Shown: positions 34,091-48,592, numbered from the stretch's first letter. The stretch: DNA of 64,000 nt from Saposhnikovia divaricata (GCA_036435485.1 JAZHRN010000139.1:4216001-4280000); one strand, 5' to 3'. The notes: generated from the letters alone by a model not told the origin. A program made the numbers and translations.

Positions 34091-37000
34091 CCGAGTTTCA
34101 GTCATTTCAGCCCCGATTCAGGTCCGAATGGCACCAAATAAATTTCATTGAATTCCAATAACCCATAGGAACAAAATGTGTAAAAATTTCCACAAAATGG
34201 TCCGACTTGATTTTTAACAATATCCCGTGTACTAACCCCTTTGAGAAGTTTGCGAAAACCGAGTTTCGATCATATCAGCTCGGATTCCGGTCCGAACTGC
34301 GTTAAATAAAATTTCGTTGAATTCCAATAACCCATAGGAACAAAATATGTAAAAATATCCATAAAATGGTCCGACTCGATTTTTAACAATATCCCGTGTA
34401 CTAACCCCTTTGAGGATTATCCGAAAACCGAGTTTCAGTCATTTCAGCCCCGATTCAGGTCCGAATGGCACCAAATAAATTTCATTGAATTCCAATAACC
34501 CATAGGAACAAAATGTGTAAAAATATCGACAAAATTGTCCGACTTTATTTTTAAAAATATCCCGTGTACTAACCCCTTTGAGAAGTTTCCGAAAACCGAG
34601 TTTCGATCATATCAGCTCCGATTCCGGTCCGAACTGCGTTAAATAAAATTTCGTTGAATTCCAATAACCCATAGGAACAAAATATGTAAAAATATCCATA
34701 AAATGGTCCGACTCGATTTTTAACTATATCCCGTGTACTAACCCCTTTGAGGATTATCCGAAAACCGAGTTTCAGTCATTTCAGCCCCGATTCAGGTCCG
34801 AATGGCGCCAAATAAAATTTCATTGAATTCCAATATCCCATAGGAACAAAATTTGTAAAAATATCCACAAAATGTTCCGACTTTATTTTTAACAATATCC
34901 CGTGTACTAACCTTTTTGAGAAGTTTTCGAAAACCGAGTTTCGATCATATCAGCTCCGATTCCGGTCCGAACTGCGTTAAATAAAATTTCGTTGAATTCC
35001 AATAACCCATAGGAACAAAATATGTAAAAATATTCACAAAATGGTCCGACTCGATTTTTAACAATATCCCGTGTACTAACCCCTTTGAGAATTTTTCGAA
35101 AACCGAGTTTCGATCATATCAGCTCCGATTTCGGTCCGAACTGCGTTAAATAAAATTTCGTTGAATTCCAATAACACATAGGAAAAAAATATGTAAAAAT
35201 ATCCATAAAATGGTCCGACTCGATTTTTAACAATATCCCGTGTACTAACCCCTTTAAGGATTATCCGAAAACCGAGTTTCAGTCATTTCAGCCCCGATTC
35301 AGGTCCGAATGGCACCAAATAAATTTCATTGAATTCCAATAACCCATAGGAACAAAATGTGTAAAAATATCCACAAAATGGTCCGACTTGATTTTTAACA
35401 ATATCCCGTGTACTAACCCCTTTGAGAAGTTTCCGAAAACCGAGTTTCGATCATATCAGCTCGGATTTCGGTCCGAACTGCGTTAAATAAAATTTCGTTG
35501 AATTCCAATAACCCATAGGAACAAAATATGTAAAAATATCCATAAAATGGTCCGACTCGATTTTTAACAATATCCCGTGTACTAACCCCTTTGAGGATTA
35601 TCCGAAAACCGAGTTTCAGTCATTTCAGCCCCGATTCAGGTCCGAATGGCACCAAATAAATTTCATTGAATTCCAATAACCCATAGGAACAAAATGTGTA
35701 AAAATATCGACAAAATTGTCCGACTTTATTTTTAAAAATATCCCGTGTACTAACCCCTTTGAGAAGTTTCCGAAAACCGAGTTTCGATCATATCAGCTCC
35801 GATTCCGGTCCGAACTGCGTTAAATAAAATTTCGTTGAATTCCAATAACCCATAGGAACAAAATATGTAAAAATATCCATAAAATGGTCCGACTCGATTT
35901 TTAACTATATCCCGTGTACTAACCCCTTTGAGGATTATCCGAAAACCGAGTTTCAGTCATTTCAGCCCCGATTCAGGTCCGAATGGCGCCAAATAAAATT
36001 TCATTGAATTCCAATATCCCATAGGAACAAAATTTGTAAAAATATCCACAAAATGTTCCGACTTTATTTTTAACAATATCCCGTGTACTAACCCCTTTGA
36101 GAAGTTTTCGAAAACCGAGTTTCGATCATATCAGCTCCGATTCCGGTCCGAACTGCGTTAAATAAAATTTCTTTGAATTCCAATAACCCATAGGAACAAA
36201 ATATGTAAAAATATTCATAAAACGGTCCGACTCGATTTTTAACAATATCCCGTGTACTAACCCCTTTGAGAAGTTTCCGAAAACCGAGTTTCGATCATAT
36301 CAGCTCCGATTCCGGTCCGAACTGCGTTAAATAAAATTTCGTTGAATTCCAATAACCCATAGGAACAAAATATGTAAAAATATTCACAAAATGGTCCGAC
36401 TCGATTTTTAACAATATCCCGTGTACTAACCCCTTTGAGAATTTTTCGAAAACCGAATTTCGATCATATCAGCTCCGATTTCGGTCCGAACTCCGTTAAA
36501 TAAAATTTCGTTGAATTCCAATAACCCATAGGAAAAAAATATGTAAAAATATCCATAAAATGGTCCGACTCGATTTTTAACAATATCCCGTGTACTAACC
36601 CCTTTGAGGATTATCCGAAAACCGAGTTTCAGTCATTTCAGCCCCGATTCAGGTCCGAATGGCACCAAATAAATTTCATTGAATTCCAGTAACCCATAGG
36701 AACAAAATGTGTAAAAATATCGACAAAATTGACCGACATTATTTTTAAAAATATCCCGTGTACTAACCCCTTTGAGAAGTTTCCGAAAACCGAGTTTCGA
36801 TCATATCAGCTCCGATTCCGGTCCGAACTGCGTTAAATAAAATTTCGTTGAATTCCAATAACCCATAGGAACAAAATATGTAAAAATATCCATAAAATGG
36901 TCCGACTCGATTTTTAACTATATCCCGTGTACTAACCCCTTTGAGGATTATCCGAAAACCGAGTTTCAGTCATTTCAGCCCCGATTCAGGTCCGAATGGC

Positions 37001-38182
37001 GCCAAATAAAATTTCATTGAATTCCAATATCCCATAGGAACAAAATTTGTAAAAATATCCACAAAATGTTCCGACTTTATTTTTAACAATATCCCGTGTA
37101 CTAACCCCTTTGAGAAGTTTTCGAAAACCGAGTTTCGATCATATCAGCTCCGATTCCGGTCCGAACTGCGTTAAATAAAATTTCTTTGAATTCCAATAAC
37201 CCATAGGAACAAAATATGTAAAAATATTCATAAAACGGTCCGACTCGATTTTTAACAATATCCCGTGTACTAACCCCTTTGAGAAGTTTCCGAAAACCGA
37301 GTTTCGATCATATCAGCTCCGATTCCGGTCCGAACTGCGTTAAATAAAATTTCGTTGAATTCCAATAACCCATAGGAACAAAATATGTAAAAATATTCAC
37401 AAAATGGTCCGACTCGATTTTTAACAATATCCCGTGTACTAACCCCTTTGAGAATTTTTCGAAAACCGAATTTCGATCATATCAGCTCCGATTTCGGTCC
37501 GAACTGCGTTAAATAAAATTTCGTTGAATTCCAATAACCCATAGGAAAAAAATATGTAAAAATATCCATAAAATGGTCCGACTCGATTTTTAACAATATC
37601 CCGTGTACTAACCCCTTTGAGGATTATCCGAAAACCGAGTTTCAGTCATTTCAACCCCGATTCAGGTCCGAATGGCACCAAATAAATTTCATTGAATTCC
37701 AATAACCCATAGGAACAAAATGTGTAAAAATATCCACAAAATGGTCCGACTTGATTTTTAACAATATCCCGTGTACTAACCCCTTTGAGAAGTTTCCGAA
37801 AACCGAGTTTCGATCATATCAGCTCGGATTCCGGTCCGAACTGTGTTAAATAAAATTTCGTTGAATTCCAATAACCCATAGGAACAAAATATGTAAAAAT
37901 ATTCACAAAATGGTCCGACTCGATTTTTAACAATATCCCGTGTACTAACCCTTTTGAGAATTTTTCGAAAACCGAGTTTCGATCATATCAGCTCCGATTT
38001 CGGTCCGAACTGCGTTAAATAAAATTTCGTTGAATTCCAATAACCCATAGGAACAAAATATGTAAAAATATCCATAAAATGGTCCGACTCGATTTTTAAC
38101 AATATCCCGTGTACTAACCCCTTTGAGGATTATCCGAAAACCGAGTTTCAGTCATTTCAGCCCCGATTCAGGTCCGAATGGC
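34091..38182 (+). repeat. Large duplication, copy 2
   Basis: This copy matches 27846-32106. The offset is 6,245 bp up to CTAACCTTTTT (34908, partner near 28663) and 6,076 bp afterwards. The change comes from loss of one A monomer (the partner of about 28686-28854), so the first unit is a 7-mer of 1,181 bp (34091-35271). The next units, 35272-36621 and 36622-37634, keep the 1,350-bp and 1,013-bp lengths of copy 1. A private change is GAACTCCGTT near 36488. Confidence 0.9.
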
Positions 38183-41100
38183 GCCAAATAAAATTTCATT
38201 GAATTCCAATATCCCATAGGAACAAAATTTGTAAAAATATCCACAAAATGTTCCGACTTTATTTTTAACAATATCCCGTGTACTAACCTCTTTGAGAAGT
38301 TTTCGAAAACCGAGTTTCGATCATATCAGCTCCGATTCCGGTCCGAACTGCGTTAAATAAAATTTCGTTGAATTCCAATAACCCATAGGAACAAAATATG
38401 TAAAAATATTCATAAAACGGTCCGACTCGATTTTTAACAATATCCCGTGTACTAACCCCTTTGAGAAGTTTCCGAAAACCGAGTTTCGATAATATCAGCT
38501 CCGATTCCGGTCCGAACTGCGTTAAATAAAATTTCGTTGAATTCCAATAACCCATAGGAACAAAATATGTAAAAATATTCACAAAATGGTCCGACTCGAT
38601 TTTTAACAATATCCCGTGTACTAACCCCTTTGAGAATTTTTCGAAAACCGAGTTTCGATCATATCAGCTCCGATTTCGGTCCGAACTGCGTTAAATAAAA
38701 TTTCGTTGAATTCCAATAACCCATAGGAACAAAATATGTAAAAATATCCATAAAATGGTCCGACTCGATTTTTAACAATATCCCGTGTACTAACCCCTTT
38801 GAGGATTATCCGAAAACCGAGTTTCAGTCATTTCAGCCCCGATTCAGGTCCGAATGGCACCAAATAAATTTCATTGAATTCCAATAACCCATAGGAACAA
38901 AATGTGTAAAAATATCCACAAAATGGTCCAACTTGATTTTTAACAATATCCCGTGTACTAACCCCTTTGAGAAGTTTTCAAAAACCGAGTTTCGATCATA
39001 TCAGCTCGGATTCTGGTCCGAACTACGTTAAATAAAATTTCGTTGAATTCCAATAACCCATAGGAACAAAATATGTAAAAATATCCATAAAATGGTCCGA
39101 CTCGATTTTTAACAATATCCCGTGTACTAACCCCTTTGAGGATTATCCGAAAACCGAGTTTCAGTCATTTCAGCCCTTATTCACGTCCGAATGGCACCAA
39201 ATAAATTTCATTGAATTCCAATAACCCATAAGAACAAAATGTGTAAAAATATCGACAAAATTGTCCGACTTGATTTTTAAAAATATCCCGTGTACTAACC
39301 CCTTTGAGAAGTTTCCGAAAACCGAGTTTCGATCATATCAGCTCCGATTCCGGTCCGAACTGCGTTAAATAAAATTTCGTTGAATTCCAATAACCCATAG
39401 GAACAAAATATGTAAAAATATCCATAAAATGGTCCGACTCGATTTTTAACTATATCCCGTGTACTAACCCCTTTGAGGATTATCCGAAAACCGAGTTTCA
39501 GTCATTTCAGCCCCGATTCAGGTCCGAATGGCGCCAAATAAAATTTCATTGAATTCCAATATCCCATAGGAACAAAATTTGTAAAAATATCCATAAAATG
39601 TTCCGACTTTATTTTTAACAATATCCCGTGTACTAACCCCTTTGAGAAGTTTCCGAAAACCGAGTTTCGATCATATCAGCTCCGATTACGTTCCGAACTC
39701 TGTTAAATAAAATTTTGTTGAATTCCAATAACCCATAGGAACAAAATATGTAAAAATATCCATAAAATGGTCCGACTCGATTTTTAACTATATCCCGTGT
39801 ACTAACCCCTTTGAGGATTATCCGAAAACCGAGTTTCAGTCATTTTAGCCCCGATTCAGGTCCGAATGGCACCAAATAAAATTTCATTGAATTCCAATAA
39901 CCCATTGGACCAAAATATGTAAAAATATCCATAAAATGGTCCGACTCGATTTTTAACAATATCCCGTGTACTAACCCCTTTGAGAATTATCCGAAAACCG
40001 AGTTTCAGTCATTTCAGCCCCCGATTCAGGTCCGAATGGCACCAAATAAAATTTCGTTGAATTCCAATAACCCATAGGAACAAAATATGTAAAAATATCC
40101 ACAAAATTGTCCGACTTGATTTTTAACAATATCCCGTGTACTAATCCCATTGAGAAGTTTCCGAAAACCGAGTTTCGATCATATCAGCTCCGATTCCGGT
40201 CCGAACTTCGTTAAATAAAATTGCGTTGAATTCCAATAACCCATAGGAACAAAATATGTAAAAGTATCCATAAAATGGTCCGACTCAATTTTTAAAAATA
40301 TCCCGTGTACTAACCCCTTTGAGGATTATCCGAAAACCGAGTTTCAGTCATTTCAGCCCCGATTCAGGTCCGACTGGCACCAAATAAATTTCATTGAATT
40401 CCAATAACCCATAGGAACAAAATGTGTAAAAATATCCACAAAATGGTCCGACTTGATTTTTAACAATATCCCGTGTACTAACCCCTTTGAGAAGTTTTCG
40501 AAAACCGAGTTTCGATCATATCAGCTCGGATTCCGGTCCGAACTGCGTTAAATAAAATTTCGTTGAATTCCAATAACCCATACGAACAAAATATGTAAAA
40601 ATATCCATAAAATGGTCCGACTCGATTTTTAACAATATCCCGTGTACTAACCCCTTTGAGGATTATCCGAAAACCGAGTTTCAGTCATTTTAGCCCCGAT
40701 TCAGGTCCGACTGGCACCAAATAAATTTCATTGAATTCCAATAACCCATAGGAACAAAATATGTAAAAATATTCATAAAACGGTCCGACTCGATTTTTAA
40801 CAATATCCCGTGTACTAACCCCTTTGAGAAGTTTCCGAAAACCGAGTTTCGATCATATCAGCTCCGATTCCGGTCCGAACTGCGTTAAATAAAATTTCGT
40901 TGAATTCCAATAACCCATAGGAACAAAATATGTAAAAATATTCACAAAATGGTCCGACTCGATTTTTAACAATATCCCGTGTACTAACCCCTTTGAGAAT
41001 TTTTCGAAAACCGAGTTTCGATCATATCAGCTCCGATTTCGGTCCGAACTGCGTTAAATAAAATTTCGTTGAATTCCAATAACTCATAGGAAAAAAATAT

Positions 41101-41673
41101 GTAAAAATATCCATAAAATGGTCCGACTCGATTTTTAACAATATCCCGTGTACTAACCCCTTTGAGGATTATCCGAAAACCGAGTTTCAGTCATTTCAGC
41201 CCCGATTCAGGTCCGAATGGCACCAAATAAATTTCATTGAATTCCAATAACCCATAGGAACAAAATGTGTAAAAATATCCACAAAATGGTCCGACTTGAT
41301 TTTTAACAATAACCCCTTTGAGAAGTTTCCGAAAATCGAGTTTCGATCATATCAGCTCGGATTCCGGTCCGAACTGCGTTAAATAAAATTTCGTTGAATT
41401 CCAATAACCCATAGGAACAAAATATGTAAAAATATTCACAAAATGGTCCGACTCGATTTTTAACAATATCCCGTGTACTAACCCCTTTGAGAATTTTTCG
41501 AAAACCGAGTTTCGATCATATCAGCTCCGATTTCGGTCCGAACTGCGTTAAATAAAATTTCGTTGAATTCCAATAACCCATAGGAACAAAATATGTAAAA
41601 ATATTCACAAAATGGTCCGACTCGATTTTTAACAATATCCCGTGTACTAACCCCTTTGAGAATTTTTCGAAAA
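37972..41673 (+). repeat. 22-monomer repeat, copy 1 (3,702 bp)
   Basis: The pattern returns 3,702 bp later: TAACCTCTTTGAG (near 38284 and 41986), TTCGATAATATCAG (near 38484 and 42186) and AACTACGTTAAAT (39021 and 42723). Distinctive contents are ATTACGTTCCGAACTCTG, CATTGGACCAAAATATG, CAGCCCCCGATTC and ACTTCGTTAAATAAAATTGC, all shared with 13831-20592. The monomer at 41505-41673 is an extra hybrid A (CTCCGATTTCGG head, TTCACAAAATGG body) at the join to copy 2. Private changes are CAGCCCTTATTCACG near 39174 and CATACGAAC near 40580. Confidence 0.9.
41310..41311 (+). other. 12-bp deletion in the conserved block
   Basis: The usual TTTTTAACAATATCCCGTG followed by TACTAACCCC reads TTTTTAACAATAACCCC, a loss of 12 bases. 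The partner monomer near 45012 in copy 2 is intact, so the loss came after the 3,702-bp duplication. I saw no other monomer in the window that lacks this segment. Confidence 0.92.
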
Positions 41674-44600
41674 CCGAGTTTCGATCATATCAGCTCCGAT
41701 TTCGGTCCGAACTGCGTTAAATAAAATTTCGTTGAATTCCAATAACCCATAGGAACAAAATATGTAAAAATATCCATAAAATGGTCCGACTCGATTTTTA
41801 ACAATATCCCGTGTACTAACCCCTTTGAGGATTATCCGAAAACCGAGTTTCAGTCATTTCAGCCCCGATTCAGGTCCGAATGGCGCCAAATAAAATTTCA
41901 TTGAATTCCAATATCCCATAGGAACAAAATTTGTAAAAATATCCACAAAATGTTCCGACTTTATTTTTAACAATATCCCGTGTACTAACCTCTTTGAGAA
42001 GTTTTCGAAAACCGAGTTTCGATCATATCAGCTCCGATTCCGGTCCGAACTGCGTTAAATAAAATTTCGTTGAATTCCAATAACCCATAGGAACAAAATA
42101 TGTAAAAATATTCATAAAACGGTCCGACTCGATTTTTAACAATATCCCGTGTACTAACCCCTTTGAGAAGTTTCCGAAAACCGAGTTTCGATAATATCAG
42201 CTCCGATTCCGGTCCGAACTGCGTTAAATAAAATTTCGTTGAATTCCAATAACCCATAGGAACAAAATATGTAAAAATATTCACAAAATGGTCCGACTCG
42301 ATTTTTAACAATATCCCGTGTACTAACCCCTTTGAGAATTTTTCGAAAACCGAGTTTCGATCATATCAGCTCCGATTTCGGTCCGAACTGCGTTAAATAA
42401 AATTTCGTTGAATTCCAATAACCCATAGGAACAAAATATGTAAAAATATCCATAAAATGGTCCGACTCAATTTTTAACAATATCCCGTGTACTAACCCCT
42501 TTGAGGATTATCCGAAAACCGAGTTTCAGTCATTTCAGCCCCGATTCAGGTCCGAATGGCACCAAATAAATTTCATTGAATTCCAATAACCCATAGGAAC
42601 AAAATGTGTAAAAATATCCACAAAATGGTCCAACTTGATTTTTAACAATATCCCGTGTACTAACCCCTTTGAGAAGTTTTCAAAAACCGAGTTTCGATCA
42701 TATCAGCTCGGATTCTGGTCCGAACTACGTTAAATAAAATTTCGTTGAATTCCAATAACCCATAGGAACAAAATATGTAAAAATATCCATAAAATGGTCC
42801 GACTCGATTTTTAACAATATCCCGTGTACTAACCCCTTTGAGGATTATCCGAAAACGAGTTTCAGTCATTTCAGCCCTGATTCAGGTCCGAATGGCACCA
42901 AATAAATTTCATTGAATTCCAATAACCCATAAGAACAAAATGTGTAAAAATATCGACAAAATTGTCCGACTTGATTTTTAAAAATATCCCGTGTACTAAC
43001 CCCTTTGAGAAGTTTCCGAAAACCGAGTTTCGATCATATCAGCTCCGATTCCGGTCCGAACTGCGTTAAATAAAATTTCGTTGAATTCCAATAACCCATA
43101 GGAACAAAATATGTAAAAATATCCATAAAATGGTCCGACTCGATTTTTAACTATATCCCGTGTACTAACCCCTTTGAGGATTATCCGAAAACCGAGTTTC
43201 AGTCATTTCAGCCCCGATTCAGGTCCGAATGGCGCCAAATAAAATTTCATTGAATTCCAATATCCCATAGGAACAAAATTTGTAAAAATATCCATAAAAT
43301 GTTCCGACTTTATTTTTAACAATATCCCGTGTACTAACCCCTTTGAGAAGTTTCCGAAAACCGAGTTTCGATCATATCAGCTCCGATTACGTTCCGAACT
43401 CTGTTAAATAAAATTTTGTTGAATTCCAATAACCCATAGGAACAAAATATGTAAAAATATCCATAAAATGGTCCGACTCGATTTTTAACTATATCCCGTG
43501 TACTAACCCCTTTGAGGATTATCCGAAAACCGAGTTTCAGTCATTTTAGCCCCGATTCAGGTCCGAATGGCACCAAATAAAATTTCATTGAATTCCAATA
43601 ACCCATTGGACCAAAATATGTAAAAATATCCATAAAATGGTCCGACTCGATTTTTAACAATATCCCGTGTACTAACCCCTTTGAGAATTATCCGAAAACC
43701 GAGTTTCAGTCATTTCAGCCCCCGATTCAGGTCCGAATGGCACCAAATAAAATTTCGTTGAATTCCAATAACCCATAGGAACAAAATATGTAAAAATATC
43801 CACAAAATTGTCCGACTTGATTTTTAACAATATCCCGTGTACTAATCCCATTGAGAAGTTTCCGAAAACCGAGTTTCGATCATATCAGCTCCGATTCCGG
43901 TCCGAACTTCGTTAAATAAAATTGCGTTGAATTCCAATAACCCATAGGAACAAAATATGTAAAAGTATCCATAAAATGGTCCGACTCAATTTTTAAAAAT
44001 ATCCCGTGTACTAACCCCTTTGAGGATTATCCGAAAACCGAGTTTCAGTCATTTCAGCCCCGATTCAGGTCCGACTGGCAACAAATAAATTTCATTGAAT
44101 TCCAATAACCCATAGGAACAAAATGTGTAAAAATATCCACAAAATGGTCCGACTTGATTTTTAACAATATCCCGTGTACTAACCCCTTTGAGAAGTTTTC
44201 GAAAACCGAGTTTCGATCATATCAGCTCGGGTTCCGGTCCGAACTGCGTTAAATAAAATTTCGTTGAATTCCAATAACCCATAGGAACAAAATATGTAAA
44301 AATATCCATAAAATGGTCCGACTCGATTTTTAACAATATCCCGTGTACTAACCCCTTTGAGGATTATCCGAAAACCGAGTTTCAGTCATTTCAGCCCCGA
44401 TTCAGGTCCGACTGGCACCAAATAAATTTCATTGAATTCCAATAACCCATAGGAACAAAATATGTAAAAATATTCATAAAACGGTCCGACTCGATTTTTA
44501 ACAATATCCCGTGTACTAACCCCTTTGAGAAGTTTCCGAAAACCGAGTTTCGATCATATCAGCTCCGATTCCGGTCCGAACTGCGTTAAATAAAATTTCG

Positions 44601-45217
44601 TTGAATTCCAATAACCCATAGGAACAAAATATGTAAAAATATTCACAAAATGGTCCGACTCGATTTTTAACAATATCCCGTGTACTAACCCCTTTGAGAA
44701 TTTTTCGAAAACCGAGTTTCGATCATATCAGCTCCGATTTCGGTCCGAACTGCGTTAAATAAAATTTCGTTGAATTCCAATAACTCATAGGAAAAAAATA
44801 TGTAAAAATATCCATAAAATGGTCCGACTCGATTTTTAACAATATCCCGTGTACTAACCCCTTTGAGGATTATCCGAAAACCGAGTTTCAGTCATTTCAG
44901 CCCCGATTCAGGTCCGAATGGCACCAAATAAATTTCATTGAATTCCAATAACCCATAGGAACAAAATGTGTAAAAATATCCACAAAATGGTCCGACTTGA
45001 TTTTTAACAATATCCCGTGTACTAACCCCTTTGAGAAGTTTCCGAAAACCGAGTTTCGATCATATCAGCTCGGATTCCGGTCCGAACTGCGTTAAATAAA
45101 ATTTCGTTGAATTCCAATAACCCATAGGAACAAAATATGTAAAAATATTCACAAAATGGTCCGACTCGATTTTTAACAATATCCCGTGTACTAACCCCTT
45201 TGAGAATTTTTCGAAAA
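41674..45217 (+). repeat. 21-monomer repeat, copy 2 (3,544 bp)
   Basis: This is the same order as copy 1 without the extra hybrid monomer at its end. Private differences are a missing C in GAAAACGAG near 42856, CTCGGGTTCCGG near 44228 and GGCAACAAAT near 44078. The 12-bp segment missing at 41310 is present here. The two copies otherwise agree closely, including a row of rare variants from 39700 to 40700 and from 43400 to 44400. Confidence 0.9.
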
Positions 45218-47243
45218 CCGAGTTTCGATCATATCAGCTCCGATTTCGGTCCGAACTGCGTTAAATAAAATTTCGTTGAATTCCAATAACCCATAGGAAC
45301 AAAATATGTAAAAATATCCATAAAATGGTCCGACTCGATTTTTAACAATATCCCGTGTACTAACCCCTTTGAGGATTATCCGAAAACCGAGTTTCAGTCA
45401 TTTCAGCCCCGATTCAGGTCCGAATGGCGCCAAATAAAATTTCATTGAATTCCAATATCCCATAGGAACAAAATTTGTAAAAATATCCACAAAATGTTCC
45501 GACTTTATTTTTAACAATATCCCGTGTACTAACCCCTTTGAGAAGTTTTCGAAAACCGAGTTTCGATCATATCAGCTCCGATTCCGGTCCGAACTGCGTT
45601 AAATAAAATTTCGTTGAATTCCAATAACCCATAGGAACAAAATATGTAAAAATATTCATAAGACGGTCCGACTCGATTTTTAACAATATCCCGTGTACTA
45701 ACCCCTTTGAGAAGTTTCCGAAAACCGAGTTTCGATCATATCAGCTCCGATTCCGGTCCGAACTGCGTTAAATAAAATTTCGTTGAATTCCAATAACCCA
45801 TAGGAACAAAATATGTAAAAATATTCACAAAATGGTCCGACTCGATTTTTAACAATATCCCGTGTACTAACCCCTTTGAGAATTTTTCGAAAACCGAGTT
45901 TCGATCATATCAGCTCCGATTTCGGTCCGAACTGCGTTAAATAAAATTTCGTTGAATTCCAATAACCCATAGGAACAAAATATGTAAAAATATCCATAAA
46001 ATGCTCCGACTCGATTTTTAACAATATCCCGTGTACTAACCCCTTTGAGGATTATCCGAAAACCGAGTTTCAGTCATTTCAGCCCCGATTCAGGTCCGAA
46101 TGGCACCAAATAAATTTCATTGAATTCCAATAACCCATAGGAACAAAATGTGTGAAAATATCCACAAAATGGTCCAACTTGATTTTTAACAATATCCCGT
46201 GTACTAACCCCTTTGAGAAGTTTTCGAAAACCGAGTTTCGATCATATCAGCTCGGATTCTGGTCCGAACTGCGTTAAATAAAATTTCGTTGAATTCCAAT
46301 AACCCATAGGAACAAAATATGTAAAAATATCCATAAAATGGTCCGACTCGATTTTTAACAATATCCCGTGTACTAACCCCTTTGAGGATTATCCGAAAAC
46401 CGAGTTTCAGTCATTTCAGCCCCGATTCAGGTCCGAATGGCACCAAATAAATTTCATTGAATTCCAATAACCCATAAGAACAAAATGTGTAAAAATATCG
46501 ACAAAATTGTCCGACTTGATTTTTAAAAATATCCCGTGTACTAACCCCTTTGAGAAGTTTCCGAAAACCGAGTTTCGATCATATCAGCTCCGATTCCGGT
46601 CCGAACTGCGTTAAATAAAATTTCGTTGAATTCCAATAACCCATAGGAACAAAATATGTAAAAATATCCATAAAATGGTCCGACTCGATTTTTAACTATA
46701 TCCCGTGTACTAACCCCTTTGAGGATTATCCGAAAACCGAGTTTCAGTCATTTCAGGCCCGATTCAGGTCCGAATGGCGCCAAATAAAATTTCATTGAAT
46801 TCCAATATCCCATAGGAACAAAATTTGTAAAAATATCCATAAAATGTTCCGACTTTATTTTTAACAATATCCCGTGTACTAACCCCTTTGAGAAGTTTTC
46901 GAAAACCGAGTTTCGATCATATCAGCTCCGATTACGTTCCGAACTCTGTTAAATAAAATTTTGTTGAATTCCAATAACCCATAGGAACAAAATATGTAAA
47001 AATATCCATAAAATGGTCCGACTCGATTTTTAACTATATCCCGTGTACTAACCCCTTTGAGGATTATCCGAAAACCGAGTTTCAGTCATTTCAGCCCCGA
47101 TTCAGGTCCGAATGGCACCAAATAAAATTTCATTGAATTCCAATAACCCATTGGACCAAAATATGTAAAAATATCCATAAAATGGTCCGACTCGATTTTT
47201 AACAATATCCCGTGTACTAACCCCTTTGAGAAGTTTCCGAAAA
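45218..47243 (+). repeat. 21-monomer repeat, partial copy 3 (12 monomers)
   Basis: This follows 41674 onward at an offset of 3,544-3,545 bp as far as CATTGGACCAAAATATG (partner near 43603). It is more diverged than copies 1 and 2: TAACCCCTTTGAG replaces TAACCTCTTTGAG, CATAAGACGG near 45658 replaces CATAAAACGG, and TCAGGCCCGATTC near 46754 is private. It ends by switching to a GAGAAGTTTCCG tail near 47228, which leads into A monomers of the 17-mer family. Confidence 0.85.
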
Positions 47244-48592
47244 CCGAGTTTCGATCATATCAGCTCGGATTCCGGTCCGAACTGCGTTAAATAAAATTTC
47301 GTTGAATTCCAATAACCCATAGGAACAAAATATGTAAAAATATTCACAAAATGGTCCGACTCGATTTTTAACAATATCCCGTGTACTAACCCCTTTGAGA
47401 ATTTTTCGAAAACCGAGTTTCGATCATATCAGCTCCGATTTCGGTCCGAACTACGTTAAATAAAATTTCGTTGAATTCCAATAACCCATAGGAACAAAAT
47501 ATGTAAAAATATCCATAAAATGGTCCAACTCGATTTTTAACAATATCCCGTGTACTAACCCTTTAGAGGATTATCCGAAAACCGAGTTTCAGTCATTTCA
47601 GCCCCGATTCAGGTCCGAATGGCACCAAATAAATTTCATTGAATTCCAATAACCCATAGGAACAAAATGTGTAAAAATATCGACAAAATTGTCTGACTTG
47701 ATTTTTAAAAATATCCCGTGTATTAACCCCTTTGAGAAATTTCCGAAAACCGAGTTTCGATCATATCAGCTCCGATTCCGGTCCGAACTGCGTTAAATAA
47801 AATTTCGGTTAATTCCAATAACCCATAGGAACAAAATATGTAAAAATATCCATAAAATGGTCCGACTCGATTTTTAACTATATCCCGTGTACTAACCCCT
47901 TTGAGGATTATCCGAAAACCGAGTTTCAGTCATTTCAGCCCCGATTCAGGTCCGAATGGCACCAAATAAATTTCATTGAATTCCAATAACCCATAGGAAC
48001 AAAATGTGTAAAAATATCCATAAAATGGTCTGACTTGATTTTTAACAATATCCCGTGTACTAACCCCTTCGAGAAGTTTCCGAAAACCGAGTTTCGATCA
48101 TATCAGCTCGGATTCCGGTCCGAACTGCGTTAAATAAAATTTCGTTGAATTCCAATAACCCATAGGAACAAAATATGTAAAAATATTCACAAAATGGTCC
48201 GACTCGATTTTTAACAATATCCCGTGTACTAACCCCTTTGAGAATTTTTCGAAAACCGAGTTTCGATCATATCAGCTCCGATTTCGGTCCGAACTGCGTT
48301 AAATAAAATTTCGTTGAATTCCAATAACCCATAGGAACAAAATATGTAAAAATATCCATAAAATGGTCCAACTCGATTTTTAACAATATCCCGTGTACTA
48401 ACCCTTTAGAGGATTATCCGAAAACCGAGTTTCAGTCATTTCAGCCCCGATTCAGGTCCGAATGGCACCAAATAAATTTCATTGAATTCCAATAACCCAT
48501 AGGAACAAAATGTGTAAAAATATCGACAAAATTGTCCGACTTTATTTTTAAAAATATCCCGTGTACTAACCCCTTTGAGAAGTTTCCGAAAA
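47244..48592 (+). repeat. 8-monomer bridge into the 17-mer HOR
   Basis: The monomers match numbers 7 to 14 of the 17-mer (CTCGGATT with TTCACAAAATGG; CCAACTCG with CCCTTTAGAG; CGGTTAATTCC; GGTCTGACTTG). The last one ends with the GACTTTATTTTTAAAAA body of a different B subtype, so the 17-mer is entered through a fusion just before 48593. Private changes are AACTACGTT near 47450, ATTGTCTGACTTG near 47689 and CCCCTTCGAG near 48064. Confidence 0.82.
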
